DNA from: Buddleja alternifolia
Lineage: Eukaryota; Streptophyta; Magnoliopsida; Lamiales; Scrophulariaceae
Direction of reading: 5' to 3'
Length of the DNA stretch: 64,000 nucleotides
Assembly: GCA_019426215.1 (NCBI GenBank)
Contig: CM033401.1
Coordinates: forward strand, 20,031,134 to 20,095,133
The position numbers and the translations under genes were made by a program. The notes beneath the pieces were generated by a model. That model worked only from the letters and a program-made list of their open reading frames with translations, was not told where the DNA came from and did no database searches. Below, piece after piece: positions 1 to 9,041 of the stretch. The stretch's first letter is position 1; each line of letters starts with the position of its first letter.

Positions 1-754
1 GTAATTCGAAATCATCATCTTGGTTTGTGAGATTATTGTTCTTAATATAATTTCTTTGTTGAGTAATTGATTTTCTGTTTACATGCCAAGTGTTTGATGA
101 ATTGCTTAGCTTAGATGTACACTTTGTGATTGTGTTTCATTGATCCATTGCTAGTTAAGATTAAATTGCTATCAATTATGGTCTTGCTTAGTAGCAAATA
201 GGGATTAATATTGATGAATGATTGATATTAGATTCTTAGGGGAAAATTAATGTCATTAGATTTAATTCATGCTAGGTGGATTGACTATTGATGTCAACTC
301 TCTTTTTGTGATTAATGCTTCTCCGTAAATGAATCGAAGGCCTAGTCCCTAGATGTATTTTAGGAGTTAGAATTTATCGATTGGCTATCCGTTGATAAAT
401 TACGCTTAAGAAAAGAGCAAGATGTTCATATGCTATCATTGTTCCTCTTAGTTGGCTACTCAACTAGAATTAATCTTGCGTATCTATGATCGAATCGAGA
501 AGATGATGGGTAATTACAATTGACCGGGCTTTACATTATTGATTCAATTATACCATTTAATTGCTTTCTTTATAATTTTTATTTGTTTAGATTCCGTACA
601 ATTGCAACCAACCCCCCTTTTTACTTAAGTTTCATAAGTTATTTAACAATTGTAATTGATCTACACTCTCTTGGGTTCGACCCTTGCTTACTGCTATTGC
701 ATTAGGTATCAAGGAAGTATAAATAATATTTTTGGTGTGCTACGACGCGCATCA
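1..754 (+). repeat. 5' LTR, truncated by window start
   Basis: This is the right-hand part (R/U5 side) of the LTR, nearly identical to 5336-6090. It ends in GCATCA at 754, directly before the primer binding site. Small ORFs here are duplicated in the other LTR and are not genes. Confidence 0.93.
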
Positions 755-776
755 AATTTTGGCGCCGTTGCCGGGG
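755..776 (+). other. Primer binding site, tRNA-Asp type
   Basis: After a five-base spacer, TGGCGCCGTTGCCGGGG at 760-776 matches the complement of the 3' end of plant tRNA-Asp. Athila elements use this primer for minus-strand synthesis. The same sequence occurs in the minus-strand Athila at 40241-40258. Confidence 0.9.
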
Positions 777-1005
777 GAGTATTGATTAGTTTAATTGTTT
801 TATTTCTTGTGTTTTTGTTTTATTTTTATTTTTGTTTGTATTTTCTGTTTACGTCACGATTCTCTCACGATTTACCATTTGATCTTGAAACTGAGAGGAC
901 GTTTCATAGGTTACAAGGGAAGCACCTCAAGCATCAACATCCAGGATCAACATTGCTATTGACTTAGCATCTTACTTCCATCAATCCAATCCTGAAAAAG
1001 AAGAA

Positions 1006-3177
1006 ATGGCAAACAATCGAAACAATCGCACTCTTAAGGAGTTGGCGACACCGAATCTCAATTATCAACCTCTATGCATTGATTACCCAGCCCTTGATGT
1101 TGCTTTTGAATTAAAATCCGGTTTAATTCACCTCTTCCCCACTTTTCATGGTTTTACAGGTGATGATCCTCACAAGCATCTCAAGGAATTTCACATGGTA
1201 TGCACTTCTATGAAGCCCTCCGGGATATCCGATGAACAAATCAAGCTAAGGGCATTCCCCTTTTCTTTAGCGGACTCGGCGAAAGATTGGCTCTACTACT
1301 TACCATCCGGATCAATCAACACATGGAATGAGATGAAACGGGTATTTTTAGAGAAGTACTTTCCGGCTTCCAAAGCCGCCATTATCCGGAAAGAGATATG
1401 TGGCATCCGACAAATATCCGGGGAAACTCTCTACGAGTATTGGGAGCGATTCAAAAGGCTATGTTCTAGTTACCCTCATCATCAAATTAGCGAGCAACTC
1501 CTCATCCAATACTTTTACGAAGGACTTATTCCTACCGAGAGGACAATGATTGACGCCGCTAGTGGAGGGGCATTAGTTGATAAAACTCCCGAGGGTGCTC
1601 GGTTATTGATTTCAAACATGGCGGCAAACTCTCAACAATTTAGCTTTCGGCATGAACCTCAACCAAGTAAGGTAAATGAGGTAAAATCTAGTTCACTTGA
1701 GTTAAAAATTGCCGAATTAACTTCACTTGTTCATCGAATGGTCGTTGGAAAGATACAACAAGTGAAAGCGTGTAGGATTTGTGCTAATGTGAATCATCCC
1801 ACCGACATGTGCCCCGCTCTCCAAGAAGGACCAATTGAGTATGCAAATGCCATGGGGGGGGGGGGTTTAGGACCACCGCAACACCACTATGATCCCTATT
1901 CAAACTCTTACAATTCCGGATGGAGGGATCCGAAATTTGGCTATAGAAATTCAAATGGCCCTAATCATCAAGGGTACAATCAAGGGTATAGTCAAGGATC
2001 ACCACCTCCTTTCCCACCTAAGCCACAAGCCCTTTCTCCTAGTTCAAGCTTAAACTCCAACTTGTCTTTAGAAGATATTGTGAAGGCTCTTGCTCAAGAT
2101 CAAATTCAATTCAAGCAAGAAATTAAGTCAAGCCTAAAGCATCTAGAGACACAAATGAGTCAATTGGCCACTTCTATGAGTAGGATTGAAGCTCAAGGGT
2201 TGGGAAAGCTACCATCTCAAAGCATCAACCACATGGAAAATGTTAGTGCTATCATATTGAGAAGTGGAAAAGAAGTTGAAGCACAACTCAAGCCACCACC
2301 GGGACATGACATTATGGAGGAAGAGGAGAAAAAGTGTGCCAAGAGTTCTCCTCCTTCCATCTCTCCTTCAAAGGTAACCTCTAACCCTCATCCCATTCCT
2401 ATTATTACTAAGCCTTCTTTTCCAAGTAGGTTTGCACAATCGAAGAAAAAGGAGAAAGAGAAAGAAATCTTGGAAATTTTTAGGAAGGTGGAGGTGAATA
2501 TACCTCTTATCGATGCGATTCGCCAAGTACCCCGGTATGCCAAATTTCTCAAGAAACTATGCACACAAAAGAGAAAGTTGATAGGTAATGAGCGTGTGAG
2601 CGTGGGCGAGAACGTATCCGCCGTGATCCAACGTAAGTTACCTCCAAAATGTCAAGACCCTAGTATGTTCACGATTCCATGTATGATTGGTAAGACAAAA
2701 TTTGATCATGCCATGCTAGACTTAGGTGCATCCATCAATGTCATGCCATTATCAATTTATAAATCGTTGGATTTGGGTCCTTTAAAGGAAACGGGGGTAA
2801 TTATCCAATTAGCAGATTGTTCTAATGCTTACCCCGATGGGGTAATTGAGGATGTCTTGGTAGAGGTGAACGGTCTAATTTTTCCAGCGGATTTTTATGT
2901 TTTACACATGGGAAATGATCATTCCATAAATCCCGCCCCCATTCTTTTAGGACGTCCTTTCCTCAAGACGGCTCGAACAATTGTGAATGTTCATGAGGGC
3001 ACTCTTTCCATGGAGTTTGATGGTGAAATTGTCAAATTCAACATACTTGACTCCATGAGGTGTCCTCGGGATGTGAAATCTATTTCGTTTCTTGAAAAAG
3101 TTAAAATGATGGCGCAGAAAATGGTGGACCACAAAGAGCATGCACTAGAAAAAGTTTCATTGCAAGATCCTGGTTGA
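1006..3177 (+). CDS. Gag-protease polyprotein of Athila-like element (intact, 723 aa)
   Basis: A single open frame from an ATG 250 bases after the LTR. Residues about 50-165 hold the retrotransposon gag core (capsid-like). A CX2CX4HX4C zinc knuckle lies at about 256-269, and a variable Pro/Ser/Gln-rich linker follows. The retropepsin-type protease has its catalytic Asp in the LDLGAS motif at about residue 572 and the LLGRPFL flap-side motif near 649. In an autonomous element the frame would run on into reverse transcriptase. Here it stops after about ten codons that resemble the C-terminal end of pol in the neighbouring Athila (shared EXVSL, then stop), so RT, RNase H and integrase have been lost in frame. 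A homopolymer of ten G at about 1855-1864 lies inside the ORF. The product should assemble virus-like particles but cannot copy or integrate its own RNA. Confidence 0.9.
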   Translation: MANNRNNRTLKELATPNLNYQPLCIDYPALDVAFELKSGLIHLFPTFHGFTGDDPHKHLKEFHMVCTSMKPSGISDEQIKLRAFPFSLADSAKDWLYYLPSGSINTWNEMKRVFLEKYFPASKAAIIRKEICGIRQISGETLYEYWERFKRLCSSYPHHQISEQLLIQYFYEGLIPTERTMIDAASGGALVDKTPEGARLLISNMAANSQQFSFRHEPQPSKVNEVKSSSLELKIAELTSLVHRMVVGKIQQVKACRICANVNHPTDMCPALQEGPIEYANAMGGGGLGPPQHHYDPYSNSYNSGWRDPKFGYRNSNGPNHQGYNQGYSQGSPPPFPPKPQALSPSSSLNSNLSLEDIVKALAQDQIQFKQEIKSSLKHLETQMSQLATSMSRIEAQGLGKLPSQSINHMENVSAIILRSGKEVEAQLKPPPGHDIMEEEEKKCAKSSPPSISPSKVTSNPHPIPIITKPSFPSRFAQSKKKEKEKEILEIFRKVEVNIPLIDAIRQVPRYAKFLKKLCTQKRKLIGNERVSVGENVSAVIQRKLPPKCQDPSMFTIPCMIGKTKFDHAMLDLGASINVMPLSIYKSLDLGPLKETGVIIQLADCSNAYPDGVIEDVLVEVNGLIFPADFYVLHMGNDHSINPAPILLGRPFLKTARTIVNVHEGTLSMEFDGEIVKFNILDSMRCPRDVKSISFLEKVKMMAQKMVDHKEHALEKVSLQDPG

Positions 3178-4724
3178 TTGAGGATGGCACGTCGAGCCAA
3201 CAACGTTAAATAAAGGCGCTTCTTGGGAGGCAACCCAAGCATGGCTGAAAAGCCACCGCCAGATTTGATCCCTTTATCCTTCCTTTTTATTTACTTTGTT
3301 CATGACTTTTTGTTAAGTGTTTTACATTGAGGACAATGTAAGTTTTAATTGTGGGGGAGGGGTTAAATTTAGTTCTTTTTATTTTTTCTTGTTTTTGTTT
3401 GAATAAAGTGGGGATTTGTATGCTTCGATTATTTTCATGCACCATGGGACGTGTTAATTGTCATGAGATAAAAGCAAATTTTTTTTGAACTTTCATTTCC
3501 TTGGAATAACATGATTTAAGTGACATGAGTTAGAACCATTTGATTGTGAATGAGATAGACATATTATAGTTGTAACCACTTGATTCTTGGGCTTTTATTG
3601 ATACAATGATGGAACTATGAAGTAGAATTGCGGGTTTTTAGTAGACTATGACAACCATGTGAGCTATTGAGCCTTTTTGTTGATCAAATTTCTATGGAAA
3701 TCTTCTTTCTTTCAGTGTGTGTATCTTCTATATTTTTGTAATGCTAGAACTTGCTTTGAACCATGTCAAAATTACGTTGATTTGTGCATATTTGAAGATG
3801 ATAAAGGCACTTAAGATTTTAACCCACTTAGCCTAAAAAGCCTACCTTATGCATTTTCATCTCTAGTAAACCCCTTTGAGCTTTTGGCCGTTTTGTTGGA
3901 TTGACCCGATTTATGAGCTTTTCCATTTCTTTGTTCTCTCTTGATTTACCCGTCCAAAGAACGAGTAGAGCTAGAAGGATTTATTTCATGAGTTTAAAAA
4001 AAAATGGCATGTTGAGAGATAGTGTGGGGGTACTTTTGATGAATGTAAAGAATGTTATGCAATTTGTGGGAGAGAAGAGGTTGTGTGCTTTTAGTTCTTT
4101 GTCAATATATATTTATATATAAAAAAAAACAAACAAAAAAAAAAGACAAAAATGAAGAAGAAGAAGAAAAAAAAAATGAAAAACAAATGTTTGATGGAAA
4201 CATGAGCAAAAAGATTTGTTGTTGTTAGGTATTGGGTCCTATATATATCATTTACCCAAGTTTATCTCAATGCTCTACTAGTTTCTTGGACTTAGCTTTC
4301 ATATCCTTTGTTTTTCTACCCGAGCCTCAACCCCGTTACAACCATATTAAAGACCTTTTGATTCTTATGTGCGCATTTCTAAAGTAGTGCAGATTTTGGT
4401 GTATAAGCAAGCCTATGGGAATGCATTTACATAGAAAGATTTGAGTGAAAAACACATTATCCATATACACTCAAGTGTTTGGAGAGGATTGTGAGAAAGT
4501 CTACTAATTTCCCAATATTTCTACTCTTATTGTGATCATCTTGTGAATATTTGATAAAGTATGCAAGTGAATAATAGCTATAATGTGTGTCAATCTTTTT
4601 AGTGTTTGACCATGGTTGTTGTCTCATGTCATTTTTACCATTTATCTTCCATTCTAATGAATTGGAGAAAAAATTGTTTATCCTAATCATTGCTCGAGGA
4701 CGTGCAATTGCCTAAGTGTGGGGG
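3178..4724 (+). other. Non-coding spacer between coding region and 3' LTR
   Basis: About 1.5 kb without a credible ORF, corresponding to the long 3' spacer typical of Athila. It begins with the conserved stem-loop block (separate entry) and contains an A-rich purine stretch at about 4121-4190. It ends in the polypurine tract AGTGTGGGGG at 4715-4724, just before the LTR. No env-like ORF is visible. Confidence 0.75.
3193..3240 (+). promoter_or_regulatory. Conserved post-coding stem-loop block (Athila)
   Basis: Sixteen bases after the stop codon comes a block containing CGAGCCAAC, a TTAAA..AAGGCG segment and the hairpin CTTGGGAGGCAACCCAAG at 3222-3239 (6-bp stem CTTGGG/CCCAAG, loop AGGCAA). The same hairpin follows pol in the second Athila at 11587-11604, and a near-identical form lies on the minus strand of the third at 34681-34698. 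Its conservation between otherwise diverged elements points to an RNA-level role, but the function is unknown. Confidence 0.6.
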
Positions 4725-4957
4725 TGTTTGATAAGTGTGTTATTCTTCTAGAAATCTTGTCTAATTCCAATGTTTTTATGCAATATTCTTTTATAATCGC
4801 TCGTTTAAAGTCTTGATTTTATCTTGTAGGATGGTTGGAGCTTTTGACGAGAAAAGATGTGGAATTGATCGAGATTGAGAGCCCCAAATGAAGTCGGGAG
4901 GTTGGAGAACGACCGAGAAAAGCGAGAAGTCCCATAAATGTGCCCGCAAGCTACTAG

Positions 4958-5171
4958 AGCTCGGGCTGGAGCAAGCAAAAAGGCTTGCTCCAGCCCCAGC
5001 TGTGCGCAGCAGCTAAGCTCGCGCTGGAGCAAGCCTTTTTGCTTGCTCCAGCGCGAGCTAAAGATGCCTTAGCATGCGCTGGAGCAAGCAAAAAGTCTTG
5101 CTCCAGCGCGATCCATGCGTGGCTCAATAGCTCGAGCTGGAGCGAGACATTGTGCTCGCTCCAGCGCGAGC
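4958..5171 (+). repeat. Array of four tandem GC-rich hairpins in U3
   Basis: Four consecutive inverted repeats share the core CTGGAGC. They are 4958-4976/4983-5001 (19-bp stem, one mismatch), 5016-5034/5041-5059 (perfect 19-bp stem AGCTCGCGCTGGAGCAAGC), 5076-5088/5097-5109 (perfect 13-bp stem) and 5130-5146/5155-5171 (17-bp stem, one mismatch). Loops are 6-8 bases, A/T-rich in the first three. The block is much richer in G+C than the rest of the LTR and ends about 29 bases upstream of the TATA box. Confidence 0.93.
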
Positions 5172-5199
5172 CTCTTAGATTCTACCCGATTTCTGTGGC

Positions 5200-5206
5200 T
5201 ATAAAT
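5200..5206 (+). promoter_or_regulatory. TATA box of the LTR promoter
   Basis: TATAAAT in the context GGCTATAAATGGAG, at the expected place for the U3 promoter of the LTR and just downstream of the hairpin array. No CAAT-type element could be assigned with confidence. Confidence 0.65.
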
Positions 5207-6090
5207 GGAGTTTTGACATACTTTGAAACCATCTTTTGCCTCCCCCAAGTCTTGTTCTCTTTAGATTTTTGCATTTTTGGAATTCTCAAGCTTTGAAGAT
5301 GACATTTAGAGGCTAAAAACCTCATCCGGGCAATTGTAATTCGAAATCATCATCTTGGTTTGTGAGATTATTGTTCTTAATATAATTTCTTTGTTGAGTA
5401 ATTGATTTTCTTGTTTACATGCCAAGTGTTTGATGAATTGCTTAGCTTAGATGTACACTTTGTTATTGTGTTTCATTGATCCATTGCTAGTTAAGATTAA
5501 ATTGCTATCAATTATGGTCTTGCTTAGTAGCAAATAGGGATTAATATTGATGAATGATTGATATTAGATTCTTAGGGGAAAATTAATGTCATTAGATTTA
5601 ATTCATGCTAGGTGGATTGACTATTGATGTCAACTCTCTTTTTGTGATTAATGCTTCTCCGTAAATGAATCGAAGGCCTAGTCCCTAGATGTATTTTAGG
5701 AGTTAGAATTTATCGATTGGCTATCCGTTGATAAATTACGCTTAAGAAAAGAGCAAGATGTTCATATGCTATCATTGTTCCTCTTAGTTGGCTACTCAAC
5801 TAGAATTAATCTTGCGTATCTATGATCGAATCGAGAAGATGATGGGTAATTACAATTGACCGGGCTTTACATTATTGATTCAATTATACCATTTAATTGC
5901 TTTCTTTATAATTTTTATTTGTTTAGATTCCGTACAATTGCAACCAACCCCCCTTTTTACTTAAGTTTCATAAGTTATTTAACAATTGTAATTGATCTAC
6001 ACTCTCTTGGGTTCGACCCTTGCTTACCTCTATTGCATTAGGTATCAAGGAAGTATAAATAATATTTTTGGTGTGCTACGACACGCATCA

Positions 6091-6517
6091 GCAAGGTCCT
6101 TTTCCTTGATGTGAGGGAGCAAAGTCCTTGGCCTGTTGGTGTGGTAGCAAGGTCCCTTGCCTCAAGGTGAGGGGGCTAGGGCCTCTGCTTCATGGTGAGG
6201 GGGCAAGGTAAAATTTTAAATTTATCCATCTTATTCTTGATGCTCATAGCATGATGGTTGTTTTTCCCTCATTGTAATGGTAGATTCATGTTTCATGCTT
6301 TTTTATGCTTGTTAGATGTTTTTATATAGAACCTATGAGGTAGGTAGGGATGTACCACCGCACATGTTGAAAACCTATTAGGTAGGAGAGTCCCCCTCCC
6401 CCCCCTCCCCTCTATAGAGAGAAATTCGAAGGTCTCATCTTGAAGTGGCGGGAGTATCGCTTAGAGGTAACGGGGGTGTCACCTCGCTGCGATATTTGAA
6501 GCGTGCCTCGAGGTCAT
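6091..6517. other. Spacer between two Athila insertions; low-complexity
   Basis: No ORF of note. Short imperfect repeats of the type CAAGGTCC, CAAGGTGAGGGGG and GCCTCGAGG are visible. The last five bases, GTCAT (6513-6517), are the left target-site duplication of the next element. The sequence continues at 14246 on the other side of that insertion with more GCCTCGAGGC motifs, so this was one stretch before the insertion. Confidence 0.6.
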
Positions 6518-6979
6518 TGATAAGTGCAATATTTATATATTTTATTACCTCTATCTTTAGCATTTTATTGTGATTATATGGCCATTAGAACTGATTTTAT
6601 CTCATTTTGTGATTTGGGCAAGAGTTGAAGTGCAAAATATCAATTTCAATCAAAATAACAGATTTGGCGATGTTTCGGAAATATTAATATATCTGGAGAT
6701 GCAGACATTAGTTTCTATTGAATTTTATCTAGTTGGAAAGTTAAGACAAAGGCCTATATTTCTTATGAAGAAGTCCAGACCCAGTTCGGAAGTTAAAGGG
6801 CTCGAACGTGTTGAAGAATTTAATGAAGATTTCTGTTCTGGACTGGACTGGAATGCGCAGCTTTGGTGAAAAATTCATAACTAGAGTTATGTAATGAAAG
6901 CTAACACATAAAGCTACAAATGTCTAGAAGGAGTCAAAGTCAGATTCGATGAATTAGAGGTGACAAATCAGAATGTAAA

Positions 6980-7135
6980 AGGAAGAATATATTCTTCATG
7001 CTTTGATGTTAAAGAGAAGAATATATTCTCCATACTTTGATGTTAAAGGGAAGAATATATTCTCCATGCTTTGATGTTAAAGGGAAGAATATATTCTCCA
7101 TGTCTTGATAAAGGAAGAGAGAATATATTCTCTCT
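6980..7135 (+). repeat. 34-bp tandem repeat with palindromes in U3 (5' LTR)
   Basis: Four units with exact 34-base spacing carry the 12-bp palindrome AGAATATATTCT at 6984, 7018, 7052 and 7086. A fifth element, the perfect 20-bp palindrome AGAGAGAATATATTCTCTCT, occupies 7116-7135. The array lies 25 bases upstream of the TATA-like stretch, a layout suggestive of an enhancer. Confidence 0.9.
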
Positions 7136-7159
7136 ATGATTATGTCATCTTTTCATTGC

Positions 7160-7170
7160 CTATATATATG
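7160..7170 (+). promoter_or_regulatory. TATA-like element of 5' LTR
   Basis: CTATATATATG immediately after the palindrome array, repeated at about 13398-13407 in the other LTR. It is followed by a purine/AC-rich leader-like stretch, consistent with a transcription start shortly downstream. Confidence 0.5.
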
Positions 7171-7528
7171 TCTTGCAAGACTTGAAGAGGACAACAACAA
7201 AAACAAGAAGAAAACAAAGAGAAGAGAGTTAGAAAAATAGTATTTTCAAGTTTTATGCTTACAATTATGAGTAGCTAAGTTTTTATTTCGATTCAAGGGA
7301 GTTCATTTTGATTCACATGTTGTGAGACACGGAGCTTCATCTATCTATCTACGGTTTGATTATCTTTTCTTATTATTAATGTTCATGCTTGTTTAGATAA
7401 TAATCTAAGGTGCACATTAGTTGATTATCTATTACAATCTATTGCTAACAAATCTTCATAATCCGTAATTGTTATGTTTGATTTGTGCATGTAGCAATTA
7501 GGTTTTCATGATTAGTATCCCAATTTTC

Positions 7529-9041
7529 ATAATCCCTCCCAATCATAAATCCTAGAGAGAATGCCAGTGTAGTAACTTTGCGCAGTGGAAAAGAAATTCA
7601 GAGCCCAACTCAAAGTGTGCCGGAAGAAGAAAAACCCATAGAAGCTAAAATTAGTATCGAAGCTCCTAAGGTAAGTTTTCCTTCAAACATGCATAATTCC
7701 ACTAACACTGTTCCTATTTCCATCCCCTTTCCGAGGAGGTTAAGTAAATCCAAGAAACAAAATGAAGAGAAGGAGATATTGGAGACATTCAGGAAGGTAG
7801 CAGTAAACATTCCACTACTTGATGCTATTAGTCAGATTCCGAGATATGCAAAATTCCTTAAGGAACTATGCACCACGAAGAGGAAGCTACGAGGAGATGA
7901 AAAGATTAAAGTGGATGAAAATGTGTTTGCAATAATCCAGCGAAAATTGCCGCCTAAGTGTAAGGATCCAGGTATGTTTACTATCCCTTGTGTGATTGAT
8001 AATAATAGGTTTGAACGTGCCATGTTAGATTTAGGTGCATCAATTAACGTCATTCCTCATTCAATTTATGCATCTCTTAATTTGGGTCCCTTGAAACAAA
8101 CTGGTGTTATTATACAATTGGCGGATCGATCTAATGCATATCCCGAGGGGGTTCTTGAGGATGTGTTAGTACAGGTGAACGAATTAATCTTTCCATCTAA
8201 TTTTTACGTTCTGAATATGGAAGATAATGGATCCCAAAATCCAGCCCCGATCCTCCTAGGACGCCCCTTCCTCAAAACAGCAAGAACAAAGATTGATGCT
8301 CATGATGGCACTTTATCAATGGAGTTCGATGGGTAGATTGTCAAATTTAGCGTATTCGAATCCATGAGGTATCCCCCTGATGTGAATTCAATTTATTCTA
8401 TTGATATTATTGATGTGTTAGCCCAGGAGATTTTTGAGAAAAATCAAGTGGATGCATTGGAAGTAGTACTCAGTCATGGTTTATGGCAATTCGGGGAACA
8501 TATGAATTTTAGTGATGAAGTTGAAGAGATGATTATGGCTTTGCAGTCCTTACCACCAGCCCCTAGCAGGTATAATGTGTCAAAAATTGAGTTATCATTT
8601 AATCACACAAAATTGTTGGCATCTGTGTTGCAGGCACCGAGTTTAGAACTTAAGCCCTTACCCGAGCATTTGAAGTATGTGTACTTAGGGGAAACCGAGA
8701 CCTTACCAGTAATAATTGCAAAGAATCTGACTACGGTGCAAGAGGAAAGACTCGTTAGGATGCTTCGAGATCATAAGACAGCAATTGGATGGACTATAGC
8801 AGACATCAAGGGAATTTGTCCTTCCATGTGCATGCACCGGATTTTGTTAGAGGATGACTCAAAACCAAGCAGAGAGGCTCAAAGGAGGTTGAATCCACTG
8901 ATGATGGATGTAGTAAAGAAAGAAATCCTGAAGTTGTTGGATGCAGGATTTATTTACCCAATTTCAGACAGCAAGTGGGTCAGTCCTGTTCAGGTTGTAC
9001 CAAAAAAAATCTGGAGTGACGGTAGTGCAGAACCAGAATAA
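7529..9041 (+). pseudogene. Athila gag C-terminus and protease, interrupted
   Basis: The frame enters in the gag-protease linker just after the deletion junction (LRSGKE motif at about 7577). Protease is recognisable by LDLGAS at about 8028-8045 and LLGRPFL near 8257. The frame ends at a TAG at 8334-8336 where the first element has a Glu codon. It reopens in the same frame (8364-9041) through the protease-RT linker, up to a run of eight A at 9002-9009. One extra base there shifts the frame into that of the pol ORF. There is no usable gag, so no particle could be made. Confidence 0.88.

Larger units (their letters stand above)
1..6090 (+). mobile_element. Athila-like LTR retrotransposon lacking pol (5' end cut by window)
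   Basis: The order is LTR, tRNA-Asp primer site, gag-protease ORF, non-coding spacer, polypurine tract, LTR. The first 754 bases match 5336-6090 with about four substitutions and one indel. The gag, the protease, the tRNA-Asp-type primer site and the long spacer after the coding region are Athila traits. No RT, RNase H or integrase lies between protease and 3' LTR, although the second element at 6518-14245 shows where they belong. The few LTR differences imply a recent insertion. The 5-bp target duplication cannot be checked because the left flank is outside the window; the right flank begins GCAAG. It looks non-autonomous but competent to supply gag and protease. Confidence 0.9.
4729..6090 (+). 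repeat. 3' LTR (1362 bp)
   Basis: It begins TGATAAGTGTG after the polypurine tract and ends GCATCA. The start is set by comparison with the second Athila, whose LTR also begins TGATAAGTG after the same tract. The unit contains the hairpin array, then a TATA box at about 5200, then the part shared with the truncated 5' LTR. Confidence 0.9.
6518..7528 (+). repeat. 5' LTR, missing its last ~480 bases
   Basis: It aligns with 12755-13769 with about nine substitutions and one small indel. The remaining 476 bases of the LTR (13770-14245) have no counterpart here. The break comes after CCCAATTTTC. Confidence 0.9.

Noticed and set aside
520..967. Short ORFs (61 and 103 codons) at the left edge, and the copy at 5856-6041
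   Set aside because: They lie in the LTR and leader, recur in both LTRs and have no protein-like pattern.
3178..4714. An env-like gene in the Athila spacers
   Set aside because: I searched the frames of all three spacers and found no long ORF, signal peptide or membrane span.
4958..5171. Hairpins as terminators, tRNAs or a microRNA gene
   Set aside because: There is no cloverleaf and no T-tract terminator context that applies in a plant. A microRNA precursor is possible but not supported by one precise long stem.
6570..6869. 99-codon ORF, also at 12807-13106
   Set aside because: It is an LTR sequence present twice because LTRs are duplicated; it overlaps U3 and has no family resemblance.
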